This document shows positions 15,103 through 21,474 of a DNA stretch of 36,451 nucleotides, piece by piece (the stretch's first letter is position 1; every line of letters begins with the position of its first letter). The stretch covers positions 1 through 36,451 of the forward strand of contig CAZOHC010000009.1 of assembly GCA_964579845.1 (NCBI GenBank), written 5' to 3'. Source of the DNA: CAZOHC01 sp964579845. Lineage in GTDB: Bacteria > Patescibacteriota > Microgenomatia > Levybacterales > UBA12049. Made by a program: the position numbers and the translations under genes. Below the pieces are notes generated by a model that was given only the letters and a program-made list of their open reading frames with translations, had not been told where the DNA came from and searched no databases.

Positions 15103-15187
15103 TGACGAGACCACACAATTTAGCTCTTGGCTCTTTGCTTTTAGCCAGTAGCTACGCTGTGTGCTCTCGTCATAGAGCACCTTTTTT
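15103..15187 (+). terminator. Symmetric rod hairpin overlapping an intrinsic terminator
   Basis: Four stems are nested: TGACGAG/CTCGTCA, CACAC/GTGTG, TAGCT/AGCTA and TGGCT/AGCCA. The internal loops are symmetric (2x2, 4x4, 2x2), covering 15103-15172. Read on the plus strand, GTGCTCT (15161-15167) can instead pair with AGAGCAC (15174-15180), followed by CTTTTTT, a good intrinsic terminator. Rod and terminator share bases and exclude each other. No plus-strand gene or clear promoter precedes it. On the minus strand the rod lies in the leader of the 31-codon ORF. Confidence 0.55.
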
Positions 15188-15212
15188 CCTCTCGTCAGGC
15201 TGACTTTTGCAG

Positions 15213-15255
15213 CCTCAGTACTCTGAGATCCTTCGCTACGCTCAGGATGACAGAG
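15213..15255. repeat. REP-like palindrome
   Basis: CTCAG/CTGAG and then CTCTG-ATCCT/AGGAT-CAGAG form adjacent hairpins. The core reads ATCCTTCGCTACGCTCAGGA, a type of sequence that I recall as dispersed in many environmental genomes. A second such motif (ACCCTGAGCCTGTCGAATGG) lies at about 15552-15571. Confidence 0.45.
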
Positions 15256-15262
15256 GTGTGAG

Positions 15263-15296
15263 TGGTTAAAAGATACGATTAGATTGTTAAAGAGCG
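15263..15296 (-). promoter_or_regulatory. boxA-like antitermination site, copy B
   Basis: The minus strand reads CGCTCTTTAACAATCT (15296-15281), very close to the rRNA-operon boxA (GCTCTTTAACAA) that binds NusB-S10. The surrounding 34 bp is repeated at 15823-15856. No rRNA gene follows in the window; the site lies in the leader of the island operon. Confidence 0.5.
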
Positions 15297-15734
15297 AGCG
15301 TCAGAGATGGAAATCAGACTGCAGAATACTTTGCGAAGCTGGTTTCCACCTGCCAGGCTCGTTGCGTCAGTTTCAAGCTAAGCTCGAAGTGAAGCGAAGA
15401 GTCCTGACAACATGGACACTTGTCTTAGTTCTTGAGCAGAGATATTCGTCTTTTGAGCCTAAGCTCGAAGATACATATCGATGCTTTCAGTACGTTGAAG
15501 CTAATTGCTTAGCCAACGATAGATTCAGCTCAGCTCCCTGTGACTCGGTTTACCCTGAGCCTGTCGAATGGCTAAGCTGACTCTATCTGTGGCTAATATT
15601 TAAATATTGTTCGAGCAAACAACGTGTGTCGAGAACTTATTTCTCGATTACGCATACGCTTCACTCGATGCACATATTCATCCCCCTTCATTTTGCCTGC
15701 GGCAAACGTCGGCGAAATTATGCCTTTTAGGCAT

Positions 15735-15908
15735 AAAAAAACCAGCCTGTACGATAATTCCCCTCTCATATATAGAGAAAGGCGCTTGAGCGTCGGACAG
15801 GAGCGCTGAAGCCTTTTATGGCTGGTTAAACTAACTTTTAAATTGTTAAAGGTGCGTATCTAGCTTTGCTAGACTCTGTTCTGTCCTATCGGATCAGAAA
15901 AGATTATG
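15735..15908 (-). ncRNA. Promoter-proximal small RNA or attenuator ending in an intrinsic terminator
   Basis: From the start predicted near 15908, about 174 nt run to AACCAGCC (15827-15820) pairing with GGCTGGTT, continued by a run of seven T (15741-15735). Inside the closing stem, 72 nt fold into GCGCT/AGCGC and a CUCU/AGAG hairpin. Upstream, TCTAGC-aaa-GCTAGA forms another hairpin. The size and closed-rod form recall 6S-like RNAs, but no sequence signature confirms that. It could also act as an attenuator for the island operon. Confidence 0.45.
15823..15856 (-). promoter_or_regulatory. boxA-like segment, copy A
   Basis: The minus strand has CACCTTTAACAATTTAAAAG. It matches copy B over about 34 bp (both run on into TTTAACCA) but deviates from the consensus boxA at the first bases. 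It lies upstream of the 15735 terminator, where an antitermination signal would be expected to act. Confidence 0.4.
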
Positions 15909-15914
15909 TCCCGT

Positions 15915-15943
15915 AGTATACACTACTATGAGCCTTTTGTCAA
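15915..15943 (-). promoter_or_regulatory. Near-consensus promoter of the island operon
   Basis: TTGACA (15943-15938), a 17-nt spacer and TATACT (15920-15915) are read on the minus strand. This is the strongest sigma-70-type promoter that I see in the window. A GTAGT-ATAC-ACTAC palindrome overlaps the -10. Transcription should start near 15908 and run toward the island genes. Confidence 0.75.
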
Positions 15944-16019
15944 GTCCCCTCTTGTACAATTTGCCTTGCATCAAGGCAAATAAACGGTTGGCCTTAAGTA
16001 TTAAGAAGTCTGTATTGTA

Positions 16020-16060
16020 GACTCGGGAATAGATCGGGAAATTCTCGGGAATAAATAAAG
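16020..16060. repeat. CGGGAAATA-type dispersed repeat, copy 3 (right edge of island)
   Basis: GACTCGGGAATA, ATCGGGAAAT and TCTCGGGAATAAA follow each other as in copies 1 and 2. It has the same orientation as copy 2 at the other edge of the island. Confidence 0.65.
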
Positions 16061-16135
16061 AGTTACGTGTCGTTGCTTTTTACCCTGCATAGTCTCTGAT
16101 CCCTGCAAATACCTCTTCGCATTAGCGGATATATT

Positions 16136-16158
16136 TGGTATAGTAGACATACTGTCCT
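16136..16158 (+). promoter_or_regulatory. Extended -10 promoter of the aldolase gene
   Basis: TGgTATAGT ends at 16144, 14 nt before the ATG, so the leader would be under 10 nt. A second box, CATACT, ends 5 nt before the ATG. Confidence 0.45.
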
Positions 16159-17487
16159 ATGTACTCAACACTTTCAGAACTCACAGAATCACTGCAGTAT
16201 ACCCTCTCTCACTCATCAGACGGTGTCTCGATCATCGACTCGACCTCACTTCGTGAGAAAGCAATCGATATGCTGATCATGTCAGCGCTCTTTTCAGATA
16301 ACGAAGCTGTTGTGATCCAATCCAGAAACATCATCAGGCAGGCTGCTGCTGCATCCGGTGCTATTTCCTCATCCATCCACCCTTTCTACAAAGCCATCGG
16401 GCGAGGTGAGGTCGAAGGATTTACTGTTCCTGCGATGAATGTCCGTACCCTTACCTATGACTTTGCCCGCGTTGTCTTCAAGCTCGTCCAACAACACAAT
16501 ATCGGTCCGTTTATTTTCGAGATTGCCCGATCTGAGATGGAGTATACTGAGCAGACACATGATGAATTCGCTGTCAGTATTCTCGCAGCTGCTATCAAAG
16601 AAGGGTATAAAGGTCCGGTGTTTATCCAGGGTGATCACTACCAAGTACGGAAAAAACATTTTACCCAGCATCGTGATGAAGAGCTCTCGGATTTAAAAAA
16701 GCTCATCGACGGTGCGCTTGATGCGCAGTTTTATAACATTGATATCGATGCCTCAACCCTCGTCAACCTCGATAAGCCTGACCTCCTGGAACAACAAGTC
16801 CTGAACAGTTCGATAACCGCTGAGCTCACAAACTACATCCGCTCGAAACAGCCGCCCCATATGACTGTTTCAATAGGCGGCGAGATCGGCCACATCGGTG
16901 AGCGAAACAGTTCACCTGAAGATCTGAAAGCATTTATGGATCAGTATCAGCTACAAATTCTGGGTGAAGGGATTAATAAAGTCAGTGTGCAGACAGGAAC
17001 CAGCCATGGTGGAACCGTGCTGCCTGACGGGACGATGCAGCAGGTTGACCTGGATTTTAATGTCCTCCAGGCAATCGGCGAAATGGCCAGAAAAGAATAT
17101 CGTATGGCAGGAGCAGTACAACACGGCGCATCCACACTCCCGCTTGAGATGTTCTCCCGCTTCCCTGAGGCAGGAACACTCGAAATTCATCTCTCAACAG
17201 GATTCCAGAATACTGTCTATGATGCGATGCCTGAAGCACTGAGAGCGGAGATGCTTGAGTGGGTAAAGGCAAACTGTAAATCTGACATGAAACCTGACTG
17301 GAACGAAGCACAGTTTCTCTATAAAACCAGGAAAAAAGCACTCGGCCCCTTCAAACGACAGTTATGGCACCTGCGGGAAGAAGAAAAACAGCCGATTATA
17401 GACCGGCTTGAGAAACAGCTCACCGCGATCTTCACACAACTGAAGGTGACAGGAACGAGAGAAACGCTTGAGAAGTACTTTGCATAA
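16159..17487 (+). CDS. Class II (zinc) fructose-bisphosphate aldolase family protein
   Basis: Class II aldolases interconvert fructose 1,6-bisphosphate with dihydroxyacetone phosphate and glyceraldehyde 3-phosphate. This 442-residue protein has the family TIM-barrel elements. PAMNVRT occurs near residue 93, FIQGDHYQV (about 154-162) carries the catalytic Asp and a zinc-ligand His, and GGEIGHIGE follows near 235. VQTGTSHGG comes near 277 and VQHGASTLP near 321 with another zinc-ligand His. The N-terminal 75 residues are extra helical sequence, and the protein is longer than FbaA (about 350). It is a divergent subfamily, so a related sugar-phosphate substrate (tagatose bisphosphate) is possible. 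It heads a run of sugar-metabolism genes with pgk 117 nt downstream. Confidence 0.82.
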   Translation: MYSTLSELTESLQYTLSHSSDGVSIIDSTSLREKAIDMLIMSALFSDNEAVVIQSRNIIRQAAAASGAISSSIHPFYKAIGRGEVEGFTVPAMNVRTLTYDFARVVFKLVQQHNIGPFIFEIARSEMEYTEQTHDEFAVSILAAAIKEGYKGPVFIQGDHYQVRKKHFTQHRDEELSDLKKLIDGALDAQFYNIDIDASTLVNLDKPDLLEQQVLNSSITAELTNYIRSKQPPHMTVSIGGEIGHIGERNSSPEDLKAFMDQYQLQILGEGINKVSVQTGTSHGGTVLPDGTMQQVDLDFNVLQAIGEMARKEYRMAGAVQHGASTLPLEMFSRFPEAGTLEIHLSTGFQNTVYDAMPEALRAEMLEWVKANCKSDMKPDWNEAQFLYKTRKKALGPFKRQLWHLREEEKQPIIDRLEKQLTAIFTQLKVTGTRETLEKYFA

Positions 17488-17604
17488 GCTCGAATACCAA
17501 CGCTCGAAATCCGAAGCAAGACAACATTCCAAATACACGTGATTTGAATTTGTAGATGAAAATTTTTGTTTCTTATTTCGATATTCGAATTTCGGATTTT
17601 ACTC
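17488..17604. repeat. Intergenic inverted repeat (CGAAATCCGAA type)
   Basis: CGAAATCCGAA on the left pairs with TTCGGATTT near the right end across an AT-rich centre. This is a decayed, imperfect palindrome of the kind found in several gaps of this window. Confidence 0.45.
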
Positions 17605-18786
17605 ATGAAATACGTATCTAAGCATGCTATTACGAATAAACGCGTCCTCCTCCGTGTCGACTTTAATGTCTCCCTCAACCCGAACTACACTATCGCTGAT
17701 GATACCCGTATCAGACAAGCACTGCCGACTATTGAGAAACTCCTCAAACAGAACAATCACTTGATCATCGTTTCCCATCTGGGCAGACCGATGAAACGAG
17801 ATGCTCATACGTCGCTTAAACCGATCGCCCGGGATCTGAAGAAATACCTGCCTGACTATTCCATAAGGCTCATCGATGACTTTCTGGTACCTGAATACCG
17901 GGAAGGCTTTGACCATAACGAGAAAGAGATCATTCTCCTCGAAAATATCAGATACTACAACGGCGAAGATGCCAATGATCAAGCCTTTGCCAAGAAGCTT
18001 GCGAATCTTGCTGATGTCTATGTGAACGATGCGTTCAGCGTAAATCACCGGAAGACAGCTTCAATCGTCGGTATTACGTCATACCTGCCCTCATACTGTG
18101 GTCTGCTGCTTGAGAAGGAGATTGCCATGCTTGATCAGGCAATCAAGGACCCGAAGCACCCGGTGGTCGCAATTCTCGGGGGGTCAAAAATCTCCACCAA
18201 ACTGAGTCTGATCGATAAACTCGTTGAGATCGCAGACAGCGTGCTGATCGGAGGCGGACTCGCGCATAATTTTCTCCTCGCCAAAGGTTTTGAAATCGGG
18301 AAAAGTATTGTTGAGAAAAATGAGATCATCCATACCAAGCGTCTGATCAACCATGCACGCCAACACAAGACCAACCTCCTGCTCCCTGTTGATGTTGCGG
18401 TCAGTCGGAAAAAAGATGCTCTGACAAGCACCGTTAAACCGGTTGCTGAGATACAGTCTGATGAAAGCATTTATGATATCGGCCCCCACACACAAGCTGA
18501 GTTCGGGACAGTGATCGCGAAAGCAAAAACCATCCTCTGGAACGGACCGGTCGGTTACTTTGAAAATCCTGCGTTCCGGCGTGGAACGGACTTTCTCTAC
18601 TATGCTATCGCTGAAAATACGGATGCAGTCTCAGTCGTTGGTGGCGGCGAGACTCTGGCAGCACTTTCAAAGAAGGAACATCTAGAGGCAATCTCGCATG
18701 TCTCAACAGGCGGCGGTGCGATGCTTGAGTACATCGAACACGGGACGCTTCCGGGGATTGAAGCACTAAAAAAGACCAAAATATAA
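17605..18786 (+). CDS. pgk: Phosphoglycerate kinase
   Basis: PGK transfers phosphate from 1,3-bisphosphoglycerate to ADP in glycolysis. I choose ATG 17605 (393 residues, the normal size); an in-frame start 39 nt upstream would add a hydrophobic piece encoded by the intergenic repeat. Family motifs are clear: RVDFNVS (about 16-22), SHLGRP (about 54-59), LLENIRYYNGED and NDAFSVNHR in the N-domain, then GGSKISTK, LWNGPVGYFE and the nucleotide loop GGGETLAAL in the C-domain. It is flanked by aldolase and hexokinase genes on the same strand. Confidence 0.96.
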   Translation: MKYVSKHAITNKRVLLRVDFNVSLNPNYTIADDTRIRQALPTIEKLLKQNNHLIIVSHLGRPMKRDAHTSLKPIARDLKKYLPDYSIRLIDDFLVPEYREGFDHNEKEIILLENIRYYNGEDANDQAFAKKLANLADVYVNDAFSVNHRKTASIVGITSYLPSYCGLLLEKEIAMLDQAIKDPKHPVVAILGGSKISTKLSLIDKLVEIADSVLIGGGLAHNFLLAKGFEIGKSIVEKNEIIHTKRLINHARQHKTNLLLPVDVAVSRKKDALTSTVKPVAEIQSDESIYDIGPHTQAEFGTVIAKAKTILWNGPVGYFENPAFRRGTDFLYYAIAENTDAVSVVGGGETLAALSKKEHLEAISHVSTGGGAMLEYIEHGTLPGIEALKKTKI

Positions 18787-18914
18787 ATTTCGAAAAACGC
18801 AGAGTACTCAGATCGACCAGAAAGATCAGAATATCAGTGATTCAGACTTTCAGATTCTCCGGCTCACGGACATTCTGAAATACTGAGTCTTCCGAGTTTT
18901 CAGAACTAAACACT
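18787..18914. repeat. Intergenic imperfect inverted repeat (ACGCAGA/TCTGA type), copy 1
   Basis: The gap is made of AAACGCAGAGTACTCAGAT-type and TTCTGAAATACTGAGT-type sequence. The halves are roughly complementary. The gap at 19977-20095 carries the same kind of sequence in the same order. No gene is seen. Confidence 0.45.
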
Positions 18915-19976
18915 ATGGATCATACAGAACAAGAAAAACATGTCCAGGCAGTACTAGATGAGCTCCACCGTGCGGAGCGCGGAGAAAAAAGCAGCTATCC
19001 GTACCTTAGAAATCAGCTGCCGAATCATCATCTGGTAAAACCGGGCGATATCTTCCAGGTGATTGCACTCGGCGGAACGGTAACAAGAACTGCCTTAATT
19101 CGGCTTGATTCAGACGGGGTTACCTTCCTCGCCCGCAGTGAGAGTCCCCAGCCGCCGTTTTATGACAGCAAGACGTTTTTTCAGTTTCTGAGAACAAAGA
19201 TCGTCCAAGATATTTCCCTGATCTCGCTTAATTTTGCCTATCCCCTCTCCCCGACGCTTCGGGATGATCGACTGGACGGTGTCCTCGTCTCAGGAATGAA
19301 AGAGAATACGTTTAACGGACTTGTCGGGAAACCGATCGGCGAGATGATTGAGAAAGAATTCCCGTCGCATAAAGTTGTCGTTGCCAACGATACGATCTGT
19401 ACCCTCCTTGCTGGATTACATGTCTATGAACCGGACATCCTTGCCTGCGGCGTCGTCGGCACCGGAGTGAACTTTGCGTTCTTCACTTCACAACATGAGG
19501 CTATTAATCTTGAAGCAGCGAACTTCACCGGCGCATCGCAGAGTGAGGAAGGCCATGAAATTGACAGACTCTCCTCCCGCCCGGGCAGTGCGCTGTTTGA
19601 GAAAGAGACGTCCGGTGCATATCTGTATCAGCACTTTAATTTGAAAGTAAAAAAACTCGGACTGAACTTCCCGCCGATTGCAACAACCCTGGAGATGAAA
19701 CAAGCCATGTACTCACCAAATCTCCAGATTGCGAATCTGGCACGCTCGGTCATGGTCAGATCAGCCAAACTCATCGCCGCACAGATTGCCGGAATTACCA
19801 AGTACAAGAAACGTGATATGGTCTTTGTCATGGAAGGAAGTCTGTTCTGGGAAGGCGATATTTATCGACCGACTGTCGAGCAGGCGCTTCACGATCTCCT
19901 TCCTGCCCAGTCAGTCACCCTCGTCCATATCGAAGACAGCCCGATTAAAGGCGGCGCCCAGTTGATCATGCTCTAG
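18915..19976 (+). CDS. Hexokinase-family sugar kinase
   Basis: The 353-residue protein follows the actin-fold hexokinase family of eukaryotes rather than the bacterial glucokinase or ROK families. Phosphate-1 motif LGGT is at 52-55, a degenerate FAYPLSP at about 107-113 replaces the usual FSFPC, and the catalytic NDT with Asp159 sits in NDTICTLLAG (158-167). GVVGTGVNFAF at 179-189 corresponds to LGTGTNA. INLEAANF and EIDRLSSRPG-FEKETSGAYL match the later hexokinase signatures. It is about 100 residues shorter than eukaryotic hexokinases. It probably phosphorylates glucose or a related hexose at C6 and would feed the neighbouring aldolase and PGK steps; substrate is inferred. No Shine-Dalgarno site is seen. 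Confidence 0.8.
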   Translation: MDHTEQEKHVQAVLDELHRAERGEKSSYPYLRNQLPNHHLVKPGDIFQVIALGGTVTRTALIRLDSDGVTFLARSESPQPPFYDSKTFFQFLRTKIVQDISLISLNFAYPLSPTLRDDRLDGVLVSGMKENTFNGLVGKPIGEMIEKEFPSHKVVVANDTICTLLAGLHVYEPDILACGVVGTGVNFAFFTSQHEAINLEAANFTGASQSEEGHEIDRLSSRPGSALFEKETSGAYLYQHFNLKVKKLGLNFPPIATTLEMKQAMYSPNLQIANLARSVMVRSAKLIAAQIAGITKYKKRDMVFVMEGSLFWEGDIYRPTVEQALHDLLPAQSVTLVHIEDSPIKGGAQLIML

Positions 19977-20095
19977 CGTTCGGAACACGCAGAATACGCA
20001 GACAAATCAACATTTCAGTGATTCAAACGATCAGACATGCTGATTTTCAGACCTTCTGATACGCCGAGTCTGCTGCATTTTCTGAAATCTATTTT
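19977..20095. repeat. Intergenic imperfect inverted repeat, copy 2
   Basis: ACGCAGAATACGCAGA at the left and TTCTGATACGCCGAGTCTG at the right are loosely complementary and resemble the gap at 18787-18914. Confidence 0.4.
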
Positions 20096-20110
20096 TGCTA
20101 TACTGTTCCT
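20096..20110 (+). promoter_or_regulatory. Extended -10 promoter, leaderless arrangement
   Basis: TGcTATACT (20096-20104) is followed by 6 nt and the ATG at 20111. No room exists for a ribosome-binding site if transcription starts at the normal distance. Confidence 0.6.
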
Positions 20111-21352
20111 ATGCCCGGCAATGACTCACCTGCTCTACTCTCCCAGGCGTATGATGAAGCCCTGAAACAGCTTCGCCACAATACCACGGAACACGGGATT
20201 CTCGCTGCAACGCCGTTCAGTTTTGAAGGTGAACAGAAAACCTATACCGCACTCTATCCTCGTGATATCGGCATCAGCAGCATCGGGATTCTTGCCTCAG
20301 GTGACGAAGCACTGAGAGCAAGCCTGAAACAATCCCTCATCAGTGTCGCCCGAGCCCAGTCACCACTCGGACAACTACCGTTTTACTACAAACCCGAAGA
20401 AGATAAGAAGCAGTGGCGCACCCCCGGCTCACTCGACAGTACGATCTGGTGGTGTCTCTCCTTTCTTCTCTACTACGAGAAAACTCACGACCAAGCATTT
20501 TATGATGACTATGCCGAACACTTAGAGAAAGCGTTTACTTGGTTGTTATATCAGGATACGAACAATGACTATCTGCTTGAACAGGGAGAGGCAGCTGATT
20601 GGGCTGATGAGATGCCGAGACAAGGCATCGTCCTCTATACCAATGCCTTGTGGTACTGGCTCTTAACACTCAGGGTGACGCTTGAAAACAGAACAGAGCT
20701 TCAGGAGATGCAACAGGCTGTCCATCTCGGTTTTAACACGGTTTTCTGGATTCATAAACAAAAAGACAGCAATATTACGTACATGCCTGAGAATGCCTAT
20801 ACCAAGAAGCATATGTTTGCCAAGGGCCTCCTCGAATATATCAACAGCCAGGTCGTGTATCTCCCCTACTATCTGAGTTTTGTCGGCCATAAAACGTATG
20901 AGCTTAGGTGTGATACTCTCGGGAATATTTTAGCCTGCCTCGTCGGACTGGCAGACTCCCGGCAGACAGACCTCATCATCCAACATATCCTCCAGTCAGG
21001 CTGTAACCTCCCCTATCCGGTTGTTGCCCTCTACCCGCCTATTTTCCCCGGAGAGCCTGACTGGCGACCATATATGGCCAAAGGTAGGCAGAACTTTCCG
21101 CACCAGTACCATAACGGCGGCATCTGGCCGTTTATCGGCGGCTTCTGGGTCCAGCTCCTTGCCAAAACAGACCCTCTGTTAGCAAAACAAGAACTTGTTC
21201 GTCTGGCAGAGGCGAATATCGTCGGCGGCTGGCAATTTAATGAGTACCTTCACGGCGAACACGGCACTCCGATGGGCGTTCCCCATCAGACCTGGAGCAT
21301 GGCGATGTATCTGGCAGCCTACAGAACGGTTATGGATAGCGTCTCAGGGTAG
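20111..21352 (+). CDS. (alpha/alpha)6-barrel glycosidase, glycogen-debranching or invertase-like
   Basis: This soluble 413-residue protein has the helical toroid pattern of glycoside hydrolases in the amylo-alpha-1,6-glucosidase/GH100/GH63 group. YPRDIGISSIG (about 49-59) and GSLDSTIWW (about 106-114) contain candidate acids and aromatic sugar-binding residues. EQGEAADWADE near 158-168 fits the usual catalytic-acid region, and FPHQYHNGGIWPFIGGFWV near 330-348 closely resembles the QYHNGGIWP segment of neutral invertases and debranching enzymes. The likely role is hydrolysis of a short alpha-glucan or sucrose-like sugar, supplying hexose to the upstream hexokinase. The exact substrate cannot be read from sequence. 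Confidence 0.65.
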   Translation: MPGNDSPALLSQAYDEALKQLRHNTTEHGILAATPFSFEGEQKTYTALYPRDIGISSIGILASGDEALRASLKQSLISVARAQSPLGQLPFYYKPEEDKKQWRTPGSLDSTIWWCLSFLLYYEKTHDQAFYDDYAEHLEKAFTWLLYQDTNNDYLLEQGEAADWADEMPRQGIVLYTNALWYWLLTLRVTLENRTELQEMQQAVHLGFNTVFWIHKQKDSNITYMPENAYTKKHMFAKGLLEYINSQVVYLPYYLSFVGHKTYELRCDTLGNILACLVGLADSRQTDLIIQHILQSGCNLPYPVVALYPPIFPGEPDWRPYMAKGRQNFPHQYHNGGIWPFIGGFWVQLLAKTDPLLAKQELVRLAEANIVGGWQFNEYLHGEHGTPMGVPHQTWSMAMYLAAYRTVMDSVSG

Positions 21353-21439
21353 CGATGCTCGTATATGACGTCTTTCAAGTTTTGACGCTTATCGAATACC
21401 GTTTTACCATACGAGCTTCGAAACCGAACACCTTACCAC

Positions 21440-21474
21440 TTCCACACCGATTCCTCTTGTGCTACAATCGAGAA
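21440..21474 (+). promoter_or_regulatory. Promoter of the DedA gene, leaderless arrangement
   Basis: TGcTACAAT ends at 21468, 6 nt before the ATG at 21475. TTCCAC at 21440-21445 could be a weak -35 with a 17-nt spacer. This supports 21475 over the in-frame upstream start at 21355. Confidence 0.55.

Larger units (their letters stand above)
15039..15908 (-). ncRNA. Long structured non-coding leader, or a large structured RNA
   Basis: About 870 nt lie between the strong promoter near 15920 and the first ORF. No credible protein is encoded on either strand. Many local hairpins occur, including CGAGAA/TTCTCG, TTGTT/AACAA, GATAGA-TCAGCT with AGCTGA-TCTATC, and GTTG-GCTAA-GCAA-TTAGC-CAAC with a GNRA loop. 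The stretch also has two boxA-like segments. It matches no RNA class I can name. Large structured RNAs of mobile elements come to mind, but this is speculation. Confidence 0.4.
15944..16158. other. Spacer between island promoter and aldolase gene
   Basis: The spacer holds a perfect 9-bp hairpin TTTGCCTTG/CAAGGCAAA (15960-15980) without a T-run, repeat copy 3 (16020-16060) and the aldolase promoter. No coding sequence is seen. Confidence 0.5.

Noticed and set aside
14638..15105. Plus-strand frame of 155 codons opposite the coiled-coil gene
   Set aside because: The high GC content removes stop codons. The composition (Pro, Arg, Leu) is that of an antisense shadow, and the minus strand has the good ribosome sites.
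15150..15190. tRNA gene near the rod hairpin
   Set aside because: There is no GTTCRANNC T-loop, no anticodon arm of the right size, and the stems do not fit a cloverleaf.
15284..15580. Plus-strand frame of 98 codons in the long leader
   Set aside because: It is rich in Arg, Cys and Ser with no family resemblance, has no ribosome site and runs through repeat and hairpin sequence.
11714..16060. Retron or diversity-generating element
   Set aside because: No reverse transcriptase motif (such as YADD) is encoded in the island.
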